64,000 nt of DNA from Amblyomma americanum (lineage: Eukaryota > Arthropoda > Arachnida > Ixodida > Ixodidae), in the NCBI RefSeq assembly GCF_052857255.1, contig NC_135507.1:71373721-71437720 (forward strand). The letters are read 5' to 3'. A model generated the notes under the pieces. The model searched no databases, was not told where the DNA came from, and saw only the letters and a list, made by a program, of their open reading frames with translations. Numbering within the stretch: position 1 is the stretch's first letter; each line of letters begins with the position of its first letter. Shown one piece after another: positions 1 to 11,349 of this stretch. Made by a program: the position numbers and the translations under genes.

Positions 1-959
1 TAACGTTATAAATATTCCTAGTTATAAAAGGTATGTTGCATAATACTGCCTAGATGCATACTTATCTGCATGGTTTTCTTGACAAAAAACAACCGAATAT
101 ATAATACTACCGAACAAATAATTCATATTAAATGCGCAATAAGGGAAGCACAAACGTTTTGTTGCAGGCGTGCCAGGTGTGCAAGCCGCCACCCCCTAAA
201 CTAGGGCTTCTGGCTTAGGCCCTGCTCAAGTTGCCATTACTGGTGCATTTTTACGGTCGCCTTCTATCAGGTGCATGATGGAATATCGCTGCCTTTTGGC
301 GCAGTCTGATGCTTTGTCACTTTCAGGACTTCTTCCAGAGCTTGTTCCAGGTGCTATCATGTTTGTCCAAGACCTGCAAAGATGTGATATGAATCACATA
401 GGGTTATTTTTGTTTAGCAACTAAGCAGCTTCGGCCACCTACTGCCACTGTGGAATGAACAATCCAATGACGAGTGCGCGTGTTTTAATGTGACCACCAG
501 TCAACTAACCACGCTTGAATGTCAGCAGTTAGTGAGCAGTCTGCTCACTGCCAGCAGCTTTAACACTCTGGCAAATTATTCTTCTCAGTAAAAGTTGATT
601 CCCTTTTTCTTTTTGATGGTCTGCTCGGGTTTCTACGGCAGCAAAATATGCATTTCGTATTTGAAAATCTTGGCACCATCGACGTCCTTACCAAAAAGGA
701 TGCGTTACGACCATTTTGAAGTGAATGGCAGTGTAGTAAATGGAAGTGAATGGCCTCTGGGATACATGCAGAATAACTGATGTCGGCGCACTCATTATAA
801 ATACTTGCAAAATGGGCTGATGGTGGCGACACCTGTATTTCGTTTTTTTGGTCTTCTCTTGCTTTATAAAAGCTGCGTTTTCTTTGAGAGTGATCGCTCT
901 GTCACTAAAATACGGCGTCCTATCGACGCAGACTAACTTCTATTTGTCCTCAGAGCAAG
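1..959. other. No gene recognised
   Basis: AT-rich sequence with only short accidental frames on both strands. I found no domain motif, splice-flanked exon, tRNA-like box or terminal repeat here. It may be old repeat or intergenic DNA. Confidence 0.5.
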
Positions 960-1012
960 CGAATATATTCTGAGATTTGGGAAACCTGCAAGCAATGCAT
1001 GAGGCATTTTGG
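960..1012 (-). repeat. Fragment of the BTB-exon repeat left of the LINE
   Basis: This 50-bp segment (ctgagatttgggaaacctgc onward to gggacatat) matches 3839-3888 with few differences. It is the left half of a repeat unit whose right half resumes near 3631. It therefore records the LINE insertion point. Confidence 0.65.
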
Positions 1013-3630
1013 GACATATTTTGTTTTTTATTCACATACCCTAAAAGCCCTTTACGGGCATTACATAGGGGGTTAAAAAACCCAATGAAGTTATCTTATT
1101 ACATAACACAGTGAAATATGAAATCAGAAAAGCATAAACAAATCATGCACTCAGATGAACAGGGAACATAACTGGATAAAACAGGTGTTTGAGAACATGC
1201 ACACGTAGACCACAATGCTCACGACAATGTAACAAAGAATACACTTCTGATAACATTCTATTGTGAGACTATTGTAAGAACCGGCATAGGGTAAGCACTT
1301 TAGTTTCTTCACAAATGCATCCTAATTGTTTTTGGAAACGATTTCTGTGGGAGTTTATTCCAGTGATAAATGGCAAGGAACAATGGCGAATGACACATAA
1401 GTTTGGTGTGAGCTATCTTGGGTTGTGGTCCAATGGGGGGAAAATGCGATGTGCTGGTTTGATATGAGATTCTAAAGCTTGTGAAAGCTTGTGAAAGTGA
1501 CATAGCAGTTTGACAAGTCATCACTTTTCAAGTGAGCTGAAATTTAGAAATGATTTAGTATCTGTGATGCTGGAGTAGCAAGCATATTTCCTTGTGATAA
1601 ACCTAGCAGCCTTATTTTGAAGTGAATCGAGTTTCTCTGCAATATAATCTTGATGCTGGTTCCAGATGTAACAGGCATACTCTGGTTGTAATCTGACTAA
1701 AGTTGTGTATGCTAAGTGTTTGGTTGCCTGATTTGCAAAGTACAAGCTATGCCTAATGAAACTCGGGGTTTTGGATGCTTTAGTGGCTATATAATCAATG
1801 TGCGTGTGCCACATCAAACCAGAAGAAAAGCAGGTACCTAGGTATTTCATTGCAGGAACTTTTTCAATGGCCACGTTACTGATTGAATAAAAGATGGGTT
1901 CAGTGACTCTAGCCGTCGTAAATGTTAACAAGTTTCGTTTTTGAAACGTTTATTTCCATATGCCATTGTTCGCACCACTTAGCGATTTCGTCAAGATACG
2001 ATTGCAAAGCATTAGTGTCATGAGGGTCAGTAATCTTTCTGTAAATAACACAGTCATCCGCAAATAGCCTAATTGTAAAAGAGAGGTTGCTGCTTATGTC
2101 AATAATGTAAATAAGGAAGAGGATCGGCCCGAGCACCGAACCTTGAGACACACCATACTTTACATGGGTTAGTGCGGAGCGAAATTCGTTGGCAGACACG
2201 AACTGCTGTCTGTTGGTTAAAAAGTTAACAATCCATTTCAAGACATTGCTGTTTATGTTAAGATTTGCAAGTTTAAATATAAGACTACTGTGAGCAACTT
2301 TGTCGAACGCTTTTGCAAAGTCGAATATGGCATCAATTCTCATTAAATGGTGTATAGTGTCTTGCAAGTCAGCCACGAGTAACTGTGACTCGCAGGAACG
2401 GCTATGCAAGAATCCGTGTTGGTTTCCAAAGAAAAAGTTCTGCTGACTGAGGTACATCACTTGCTATCGTGTTCCATAATTTTGCAATGTATACTCGGTA
2501 ATGAGATGGGCCTGTAATTTGAAAGGACAGAAGGTTTTCCAGATTTAAGTATAGGTATAATGCGTGTGATTTTAGAACCGTCAGGCACAATTCGTGTATC
2601 AATGAATTGCTGAAAAATTGGAACATATTTGCGAGCAATCACTGGTTTCGTTAACTTGAGCAGTATTGGACATATGTCATCGGGTACGGGGCTGACGTAC
2701 TTGGCAAAGACCTTCCAGCGTAGTTAGAATGTCATTCATGTCCGCGTTTATACTAACAACATTAAAACCTGTGGGAAGTGTGTAAAATCACCGTCTTTTG
2801 CTGTTGTTATCAGACTATATGAAGGAGGCTTAGGATTGACTACTTTCCAAAACTTTTGAGCATTGGTTCTAAGCAAAGCTGGTATGTCATGATTAAAAAA
2901 TTTCTTTGGCTCTGTCAATTTCTGTTTGGCATATTCTCGACTCCACGCAGTAGTCATTCCAATGGCCCTCAGATGCCGAACGTTTTGCCTTAGTGTAAAG
3001 GCAAAACTTATGTGTATTTGCAGTGAAGAGCATTGTGATCACTGGCACATTCCAAAACATGCACTGTCATTGTCATTGCATTGGCCAGACAAGATCTAGG
3101 ACTGACTCGCCACGTGTTGGAGCAGAAACAATCTGTGACAAACTGGACTGAGAAATCAAACAAAGCAATTCTTTAGTCATTTTTCCTTGCAGTGCCATCG
3201 GCTGTTTACACCCGCCAATTTATACCTGGGTAGTTGAAGTCGCTGGCAAGGATTGTTTCTGAGGTCGGATATTTTCCACGTATAAAACTTAGTGATTCAT
3301 TCAGATCACTAAGAAACTCAGCAGGTGAATCTGGAGGACAGTAGCAAACACCGATGATGCAGGTAATGAAATCACACAGTCTTAATGCAAGCTACTTGAA
3401 GGGCTGTCTAGCAAGGTGGCTTAGAAATTAGTTTTCACAGCAATTAAAATTCCACCACCACGTAAGGTGCACCTGTCTTTCCTAAACAGAGAGAAATTAC
3501 GAAACAAAGTTCACTATTGTCAATATCAGGATGCAACTAAGTTTCTATTCCGAGCACTATATCCGCTTCACAGCATTCAATGAGTGCATTGAGGGTGTAT
3601 ACAGGTATGTACAGGTACATGCAGGAGTAT
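1013..3630 (-). mobile_element. CR1-like LINE, degenerate, nearly full ORF2
   Basis: A non-LTR retrotransposon ORF2 reads on the minus strand from about 3612 down to 1310. The endonuclease comes first: a frame with ADIVLGIET, an SDFNYPG motif near 3225, and a Trp-to-stop change near 3535. The reverse transcriptase follows, with YRPISLPS, FDFAKAFDKVAH, GVSQGSVLGP and the catalytic LFADDC. The thumb and a C-terminal part follow in another frame (near 1550-1900). Several stops and shifts make it dead. The 3' end near 1013-1075 resembles the end of the copy at 41.13 kb. A BTB-exon repeat is broken exactly at 1012/3631, which marks both insertion edges. A CR1/L2-type assignment is my best guess; the clade is not certain. 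Confidence 0.85.
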
Positions 3631-4130
3631 ACGTGATCACCTGCATGACAATAGTGACGTGCCGAAGACATCGTACTCCATTTCGGGAACTACGATTACA
3701 CTTTGCACTTCAAGCTTCTCGTCGCTGAGAATGGCTCAAAGCACCGGAGACTGGGAGGCTAATATCACCCTGTGCGTGCGGTACGTGCCGCCAGCGACCT
3801 TAGCGGTGATCATCAAAATAGGCCGGTGAAAAGGTCGCCTGAGATTTGGGGAACCTGCAAGCAATGCATGAGGCTTTTCGGGACATATGTATACATTATC
3901 ACGTGCATGATAATAGTGATGCACCGAAGACATCGTACTTCATTTCGGGAATTACGATCACACGTTGCGCTTCATGTGTCTCGTGGCTGAGCATGGTTCG
4001 AAACACTGAAGAGTGGGAAGCTAATGTCACCCCGTGTGTGCGGTACGTGCCGCCAGTGACCTTAATGTTGACAAAGGACGCTATAGTATTTTTTTTTTCA
4101 GCAAGGTACGCCAGTAAAGTCATCAGTGTA
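3631..4130 (-). pseudogene. Tandem BTB/POZ-domain exon relics
   Basis: Two copies of one exon-like unit lie about 260 bp apart on the minus strand. The distal copy (about 4120 to 3899) is open and reads as a BTB/POZ N-terminal half: GGTYRTHGVTLASHSSVFR, then a segment ending EAQRVIVIPEM and YDVFGASLL. The proximal copy (about 3830 to 3631) has the matching GGTYRTHRVILASQSPVL. BTB domains mediate dimerisation and recruit Cullin-3 in speckle-type POZ proteins. Here the domain stops after about 55 residues and no MATH or BACK domain follows, so these look like decayed duplicated exons. The proximal copy is interrupted by the neighbouring LINE. Confidence 0.6.
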
Positions 4131-4214
4131 AAATGCCAGCAATGCTGAGATATTTTACTCCAGCCGCGGGAACAGCCCCTTGCTGTAAAGTAACCGCGCT
4201 ACCTCCAGCCTGAA

Positions 4215-4675
4215 TATGGAAAGGTCTGCCGATCCCTTCTATTCGACACGTTGGTGTTTAATTTGTTGAGCTTTTCTGCAGCTCCTCACATAAAGCGTTG
4301 TAAAGTTTTTGCACGCCTCTATTCAAAGGGGATCTGTCCGTCGGACGCTCCGTCGCGGAAGAAGATGATGCGATTGGGCAAGGCACTGTCGTTACACTGC
4401 GATTACTTGCGCAGCACGTCGTGCAACAGCGAGGTGAGCAAGTTGCCCAGCCTCTGGTGGGCATCATGGAAGGAGACGCGCTGCTACCGGCGCGTCAGGC
4501 TCTTGTTCATGCTGGCCACGAAAGCACCCGCCGAGCGATTGCGTGCGCTCGAGTCCGGGTATGTGTCGTAGCCGATCACCCTCGCCGCCCAGCTTGCAGT
4601 TCAGCTGCACCGCAACCTTGGTGGCCACAGAGCGGATGTTCTTGCGAGTGTGCTGCTTAGTGTGCTGCTGCAGCT
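4215..4675 (-). pseudogene. PIWI-domain (Piwi/Aubergine-type) relic
   Basis: Reading the minus strand from 4675 to 4215 in shifting frames gives a recognisable PIWI-domain path: KNIRSVATKVAVQLNCKLGG, then AGAFVASMNKSLTR, FHDAHQRLGNLLTSLLHDV, LPNRIIFFRDGASDGQIPF, and LNKLNTNVSNRRDRQT. These are consecutive blocks of the RNase H-like slicer domain of Piwi-clade Argonautes, which bind piRNAs and silence transposons. Several stops and at least two frame changes break it. No intron borders separate the blocks, so a processed pseudogene is plausible. Only about 150 codons remain, and PAZ and MID domains were not seen nearby. Confidence 0.65.
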
Positions 4676-4679
4676 ACCC

Positions 4680-6115
4680 AGTGCTTCCTGCACAGCTTCT
4701 TCGAATGTGTCATTCTTCTTTTACTGTAATAACAATGCCGCAGTTTTCATGGGCAGTTACACACACATAAAATGTTTTGCAGGAAAAATGAACATCAGAG
4801 CTACCGAGACTATGGTGTCGGGGAAAGTCGCACTTGGGAAGGCTGCGCTGGTGGCTGGGCTCTGTTTGTGCCACTGTTGGACCTTGTTGACGCATGAAAA
4901 GAAAAATATCATCTGTTAAGAGAGACAATTTAACATTCCTTGAGACAAGCTCACCCGGAAGATGCTTCAGCCTCAGTCGGGGTTGGACTGAGCAAGCTGA
5001 AATACATAGAGAATGTGTTTCGATGAGACAACAGCATATGAAACGTCCAGTATGTGGTGCGCAGCATTTTACTGCCAGCAAGACAATTTATGCAATGCAT
5101 GTGTGTTCTATGATTGATCATTCACAATAAATTCACCAGTACCCAACCACAGCTCTCTTCATCTGAATTGCACATAGTTGTTCTCCCAGAGCATCTGCAT
5201 TGACATCAGCAAATAATAAATAGAAGTAGACGTGATACATGGTAGTGCTAACAAAATGTGATAAAGCATACATTTCATCCAGCACTTCTTCAGCAGGCGA
5301 TGGGCTGGGCCAACTGCATATAAGATTTATCTATGTTGAATGAATATTTGTCAGAGTACCACATGCAGGTCCCAGTACGTAAACAGAAAGAAACAAAATA
5401 CCAATCGCCTGCAGCACTGCTGGTTGACAGTGCCTCTTTGGCCTGCTGCAGGTGTCTGTGAGGGCAGGAATCGTTATGTAAACACCTAATATATGCATTC
5501 AAGAGAATAGTTAAATATAGGATTAGCACCTACCCATCTTGTGGCAGTGGGATATTCGTGGTTAATCTGGAAAGCAACCACACAGCGAGTATTGTATTCC
5601 ACGATACATTCACATAGGTTAACATTTCTCAATTATGCGGCTATATGGAAATAATAAACGCTGTTCTGCACCGTACCGTTAAACCCCCGAGCAACAAAAT
5701 AATGAAACGAAAAAATGAGAGTAATTTAGTAGTTTTATAATAACTGCTTCGATAATGTCGCCTATGCGAGAGCAGTGAAATATGAGTTTGCAAGCACGGG
5801 ATATCGCAGCCATCAGACGGGGCAGGAAAATATTGAAAATTGGAGTGGTAGGTATGTGGCAACAAATGCAGTCGCTAAATGCTGCAACATGGAGAAAGGG
5901 TGAGCGCACGGCCAGCAAAAAAACAAAACCGCGAGCAACCGAGTTTATTTCTACGTAAAAATGACGTATGAATGTGTTCTATGATGAAAACTCCGTATTT
6001 AATGAAGAAATACAGAAATATGTCCGGCCGTGTGCCGATGCGCACGCCGCGTAGGCACATGCCTCTTCAACGTATCGAACAATACAGCACCATTCTTGAA
6101 CATAAGAGAGCGGCC
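4680..6115. other. No gene recognised
   Basis: Short frames exist on both strands but none carries a recognisable motif. The minus-strand frame at 5529-5290 is cysteine-rich and could be an exon scrap; I cannot name it. No repeat boundary was found. Confidence 0.4.
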
Positions 6116-6265
6116 GTATTCAGAAATTCATGTCGCGACTAGACTTGATCAACATAAGATTAAGAATCGTCTGTAATGAGCATGCCCGAGAGGGTCATTT
6201 CGTTTCCTTCGGCGCGTCAGCCGTTCACGTGAGCCACGGCAAAGCTAAGTCGCATTTCTGAATAC
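6116..6265. mobile_element. Small MITE candidate with terminal inverted repeats
   Basis: The left end gtattcagaaattc (6116-6129) is the inverse of the right end gcatttctgaatac (6252-6265), with 13 of 14 positions pairing. The 150-bp interior has no coding potential. I could not define a target-site duplication, so the superfamily is open. Confidence 0.45.
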
Positions 6266-6439
6266 AGTAGTAAATGCACCCATGCACTAGTGAGCATACA
6301 TTTACTACATTTACCCAGGGAGCAAATATTCCAATATATGCACCTGATCAGGTCCCTGTGCAAGCGGGAACAGAGGTGAACCACACTTCTCAAGTGCATC
6401 TTACGTTTCTGCGTAGTACGGTGTCTTCCGCAGGAAACT

Positions 6440-6584
6440 GTCAAGAATATAATATAGTACGTCCATTCACTTTTCGCTTTCCCTTCTTTGCCGGGAGCAC
6501 CACTCTTGTAGGCCTTCTTTTTCTCCAGCGCTACCTTAAGCCAGCGGTCACGGAAGTTCTTAAACTTCCCCGCTGCCTGCTCGC
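6440..6584 (-). pseudogene. MADF-domain exon (Myb/SANT-like)
   Basis: On the minus strand, an acceptor-like ...catgcag precedes an open exon starting at 6584. It reads GEQAAGKFKNFRDRWLKVAL, a Lys-rich stretch and KSEWTYY. This is the second half of a MADF domain, a Myb-related DNA-binding module found in arthropod transcription factors and in transposon accessory proteins. I did not find the preceding exon or a clear donor downstream, so this is an orphan exon or a relic. Confidence 0.5.
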
Positions 6585-6599
6585 CTGCATGGTATGTAC

Positions 6600-7290
6600 A
6601 AACACAATGTCATGCTCACACATACAGTATTGTGCGTTTTTATCGCTGACACATTCAAAAATTTCCCTGCCTCAACCGCTGGCTCATTTGCAGTGAAACT
6701 GCACACAGAGCTTGCGTATTATGGTAACTTTTGTATCGTAGCAAGTTTGACAATGGTACTTACTTAGTTCAGGCGCACATGATGCGAAAACATAAGCGTC
6801 TATGAGAGATCGGCGAGCCAAAACCCGCAGATGACACTTTTTCGCTGAGAACCGGCAGTGGCGCCATCTGTTTTCGGCAGCGGAAAGCGTCACGACTAGG
6901 TCGCTGAGGCGAGCGTTGCAAGGAGCGCGGGCCCTTTGAATATGCCGTTCGGCATTTGCTTCATCTTAAGTATTTTCAAATTATAGCACTGAAAAACAAA
7001 CCAATTTTAAGGCGTATCTCATCATTTGCCCTATTAAAACGATATACACACATTAGGCCGGAAGAACGGCTCTTTTTCTCGCAGGACGCTCCGTCGTCGG
7101 AAGGGAATGGTGTGAGCTGTTGAAAGAAACAATACTAATTTATTGGCAGTACACGCCGTACGCTCGTGTGTACGTTCCGTCCATGTGTCCGTATCTTTCT
7201 GAACTGTTTTAAGAATGATCTGCCACCGACTCACCCTTGCAGCTGCATTGGTTGGAAAGCTGGCAAGTAAAAGACGTTCAGGCTGCAAAG
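6600..7290. other. No gene recognised; probably transposon flank
   Basis: This stretch leads up to the 3' end of the mariner-like transposase. It may hold the transposon's end, but I found no inverted repeat matching sequence near 8400. Confidence 0.35.
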
Positions 7291-7293
7291 CAA

Positions 7294-8325
7294 TCAATCC
7301 TCAAAGTGGCCTCCTGCAGCGTCTATGCATCGCTGCAACCTGTGAGCGTATTCGCTGAACACTGCAGCTCTCATGTCGTCGCTTATCGTGTCAAATTCTT
7401 TTTTTATATGCTCCTGAAGACGCTCAACACTGTGAAGGCTTCCAGCCCTGTAGACGCGCGATTTTATGTATCCCCACACGAAAAAATCGCACGGCGTCAA
7501 GTCTGGCGATCGCGGTGACCAAGACATATTGGGCGACCCACGCCCCATCCACCGGCCCGGAAATTCTTCATTGAGCCATTGTCTAACTTTGCTTGCGTAG
7601 TGAGCAGGGGCGCCATCTTGCTGGAAGATGCATAGCTGCTGCTGCATGTGGTACTCCACCACTTCCGGCAGAAATCGTTCCTTCAACAGGCGCAGATAAG
7701 AATCAGCAGTCACAGTGTCCTCAAAGAACGGGCCGACCACTCCCTCTCGCCAAATTGCGCACCAGACAACAGTCCGTGGCGAGTTCACGGCGCTGGTGTG
7801 AGTGAAATGCGGGTTGTTTTTCGACCAGAAACGTGTGCACTGCCGGTTTATTTGGCCGTCCAGGTGAAAAACAGCCTTGTCGCTGAACATCAAAAAATCG
7901 AGGCGTCCAGGATCTGCTGCTCTGAGCGACAGAATGAGACCCGCTGGGCTTTGTCTGCTGGGCTTAAGTACTGGTGTACACGCACCCTGTGCGGACGCCA
8001 TCCTTTAATCTGAAGTGCTCGGCTCACTGTCGATGGGGCTACGCCGAAAAGAAGCCCAGCACGGGTGCATGTCATACGAGTTGGTTTCAAAGACCCCCTC
8101 AACCGCGTCACCGATTCCACGGTGTCCCTTTCCTTTATCTTTTCTTGCTTGCCTATTCACGGATCCAGTGTCTTCAAACTTATGGCGCCATTCCGAAACG
8201 GCTATGTGAGACGGTGGCCGCCGACGAAACCACACCATAAATTGTTTGCGGACGTAGTGCATTGAGTTTCTCTCAATTAGCCACACCACTGCCACAGCTT
8301 TCTCTTTCGCACTGTAAGTTGGCAT
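7294..8325 (-). pseudogene. Mariner-like transposase with DUF4817 HTH, frameshifted
   Basis: The reading starts at ATG 8323-8325 (MPTYSAKEKAVAV). It gives a helix-turn-helix of the DUF4817 type (EWRHKFEDTGSVNR), changes frame near 8075 into a second HTH-like segment (GVAPSTVSRALQIKGW), and changes again near 7910 into the DDE catalytic domain. That domain has FSDKAVFHLDG (first Asp), FQQDGAPAHYA (second Asp) and PRSPDLTPCDFFVWGYI (third acidic residue), and ends at 7294. This is the IS630/Tc1/mariner superfamily, which cuts and pastes at TA. Total length is about 340 codons, usual for the family. Two frameshifts make it inactive. It abuts a truncated Tc1 frame at about 8425. Confidence 0.8.
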
Positions 8326-8425
8326 ACCGCAGCTCAACACACAACACAGTGCAACGAAGACGTCTAAACAGCAGGGAAGAATAAAAAGTTCGCACCACAC
8401 AACGAAATTAAACGAGAACAGCAGC

Positions 8426-8806
8426 TCAGGACTTCGTGGTGTCCCAGTCGTCCGTCGTCCAGCCTTCGTGTTCTTGAGCGAACTGAAGTCGCTGGTGGCG
8501 ATGCGAAGCTTCCAACTGTGGCTTCCTTGCTGCGACCCGGCTTTGGATGCCCGCTTCACGCAGTCTTCTGCGGACAGTCTCCGTGCTGACTTGTAGCCCA
8601 TGCTCATCGCGTATTTGGCGCGCTGGCATGAAGGGGTCGTCGACTGAAGCGGCTACAATGAGGAGATCTTCTGCTGGGGTTGTTGTCCGGTCCGGAATTG
8701 TGCGTGCAACATCATCTATCCGGTCTTCGTCTCTGAATGCCCGGACAATTCGGTTTACCGTGGAAAGCGGCCGCCCAACTGTAGCAGCTATTTCTTGCTG
8801 CAACAT
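8426..8806 (-). pseudogene. Tc1-like transposase, N-terminal part only
   Basis: An open frame of 126 codons begins near 8806. It gives a paired-type HTH (QQEIAATVGRPLSTVNRIVR), a second DNA-binding helix region (STETVRRRLREAGIQSR) and the run-up to the catalytic core (RLQFAQEHEGWTTDDW). It then diverges just where the first catalytic FSDE block should be. The DDE domain is absent, so this is a truncated Tc1. The break lies next to the DUF4817-type transposon on one side and the CAGCTGG array on the other, suggesting two later events cut it. Confidence 0.8.
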
Positions 8807-8814
8807 TGTGCAAA

Positions 8815-9098
8815 AAAAATTTCCAGTTCCAGCTGGATTATTGAACCGGAAATCCTTTCCAGCCGGATTATTTTCCAGCTGGAATCAAGTAGCTTCCAGC
8901 TGGAAAGGAATCCAGCTGGACACGATTTCCGGTTCAATAATCCAGCTGGAAACTATTCACTTCCAGCTGGAAAATCATCCAGCTGGACAGGATTTCGAGC
9001 TGTTCTACAATCTAGCCAGAAACTTCCTCTAGCTGGAAACCATTCACTTCCAGCTAGAGTGTATCAAGCTGAAAAACTTCCAGCTGTTATAGAAGCTG
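8815..9098. repeat. Left TTCCAGCTGGAA palindrome array
   Basis: About 280 bp contain at least seven perfect CCAGCTGG cores, most as TTCCAGCTGGAA or TCCAGCTGGA, plus several decayed versions. Spacing is irregular (roughly 15-45 bp) with different filler, so this is not a simple satellite. Each unit is self-palindromic. The interior also contains the pair gaaccggaaatcc and gatttccggttc as an inverted repeat. A second array of the same motif lies at 21.63-21.94 kb. The pair resembles subterminal repeat blocks of large DNA transposons (inference). Confidence 0.8.
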
Positions 9099-9555
9099 TT
9101 ATTCGACCTGGAAACTGTGCACAGCTACCAATGCCAATCTCAAAATTAGTCCGTTGCATTTCACCATGCTGTCAATATAGCACTTCCTTTGCCTGCCGTA
9201 GACATGAAAAAGTGTTTTCACGCATTGTATGCACTTCCTGCATGTTGATGGAACTTCACATACAGACAGTCTTGCCATGTACACATATAAGACAAAAACT
9301 GACACAAATGAATAATTCAAATAATATATTTCAAACATTGTCTTTCGGAAGAAGCCGCAGTCTTCTTTTTACGTCTTGAATTTATTCGCTGAGTATTCGG
9401 GGCACACTGCACTCAGCGACAGACGTGTTAACTCCATGAACATTCCCCCAGTGACACAGGCAGCCTGCAACCAAATGTTTTGTTTTTCAAAACAATCAGC
9501 ACAGATAGCAGCTAGTGATTTGCTGACAGAAATAAAAGGCACTTAAAGTACTCAC

Positions 9556-11282
9556 CATACACAACTTCAAGCTTGGCAGGTGTCAGCTTTTTTGCTGGCA
9601 CCTCGCAGCTGCCGCTTTTTGTTGGCGCAAGCCTGCCGCTAACACTTCTTTTTGACAGGGTTTCAATGCCCCACAATTATTGAGCTGAGTCCCTGACAAC
9701 AATGCTTGGTTTCTTGTTTTTAAATAGCTTCTCCGCCTGGTCTGGCTTGATATACACGCCTTGACTCAAGTCGAACTAAAAAAGAACACATAACAAATAT
9801 GTATGTATCAGCAATCTTGAGAGATGACAGTCAAGGATGAAATTATAAACCTAGAAATAAACCAGGGGATCATTGCGCATTCCCAACATATAACAGTAAA
9901 AATATACTTACAAGTCCATCTGACGTAAGCGAAAAATCCTGCGCATCATCCAACACGGATGCTTCCAGCTCAGCTGAACGGGGTGCAGCTGCTGTAAAAC
10001 AACCTGAAAGATAAAGCGCTATTATGCTATTATGAATGCTTTTACACGCTCCATGCGCATTCTCAAAATCAGTATGACCACATGCTGCAGTCCTTACTGC
10101 TTGCTGGGGCTTCCTCAGATAGTCCAGCGGGTGTCGGGACTACTGATGCAGCTCCTCCTACGTCCTTTTCTGCTGCTGCTGCTGCTTGTTAAGTTGCTGC
10201 TCCTCTTTTAGCTGTAGGGTCTCTCCGAGACGCCTCCACTGCTCCATTCGGTAATATGCTGGGTGCCACTACAGGCAAAGCATCTGCACACAAATCTGCA
10301 AGTTAAAGATGAACACAATAGCCAATTCCATGCCATATTGACACATGCAACCATCGCTGTATGATTTTTGCTAGAACGTTGTGCACACTGGACCTGCTTT
10401 TGCTGTTCACATTATTATATTGCGGAAAACAAATTTCATGAAACAACATCTTTATATTTAGTTAAAATTTATATTCTTGCAATACTTGCATATATGCACA
10501 CTACCAAATCTACTAATTATAATTCAAGTTGTAGAACTGATGCATGGACACGTTGCACATGCAACGCAATGGCTACTATCTCTGTTGCAATGGTCATGGC
10601 ATAAGCGCCTGCTAGTTTCACCAATTCATTTATCACCACCAGTTATGGCCGCATGGTGGATGGTATACTCCAGGCTCAATCATGGTACCTGTGACATCAC
10701 ATGCAATCCATGTACACCTTGTACATATGGAAGTTGTAAGCGAAGGCTTATATATGCTATTTGTACTTCTCCCTGCACTTCTGGATGCATCTGTACAGTT
10801 AAGAGCAACTGCCAAGTGCATGCAATCTGCTGTGCATTAATGCTTTGTGCACATCGCTTCTGAACTGGTTCACAAACTGCACATTATCCGAAACTGTTAT
10901 ACGTGATTCAGTTCCATGCACTTCTTCAGTTCCATGCACTTCCTCTTATCTTACCTTGTTGTCTTCTTGCCACCTCATCCAGTGTTTGCTGAACTGGAAG
11001 AGTATAGGTACAGTTAACGATGGTTCCAATATTAGAATTCTGGACTGGCACTGCAGACACAAAGCAACAAAAACTTACATGAACTCAACTGCAGCTCAAC
11101 TCTCCTTTTTAGGAAGTCAAGTTCCCTCTTCACGGAGCAGTGTGTTCTTGTTCAAGCCGATATCGTTGCTTCCAGTACTTCGCCTCCTTCACTGCATTTT
11201 TAAATTCACGTGAAGACACAACAGACTCATCTTCCGATTCAGTACTGTCGTCCAGAATTTGGGGCTTGCGCTTCTTGCTGGC
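9556..11282 (-). pseudogene. BEN-domain gene, 3' exons with two stops
   Basis: Four exon-like blocks on the minus strand can be read. Block 1 (11282 down to about 11100) follows ...atgtttag and is acidic then coiled-coil (KRKPQILDDSTESEDE; EFKNAVKEAKYWKQRYRLEQ). Block 2 (10295-10098) is Ala/Pro-rich. Blocks 3 (9991-9912) and 4 (9775-9556) join in phase. Block 4 is a BEN-domain core: GVYIKPDQAEKLF, KKPSIVVRDSA, LWGIETLSKRSVSGRL, LTPAKLEVVYG, then donor GTGAGT. BEN domains bind DNA and chromatin. Blocks 2-4 have consistent intron phases (1, then 0). In-frame TAA codons occur in blocks 2 and 4, and block 1 is frameshifted, so this copy is dead. It may be the DNA-binding partner of the transposase on the other side of the LINE. 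Confidence 0.65.
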
Positions 11283-11349
11283 CTAAACATAAAAAGATTC
11301 CCAACACACAGTACAGATGTTCGAACTATACATAGCACATCAACATTGC

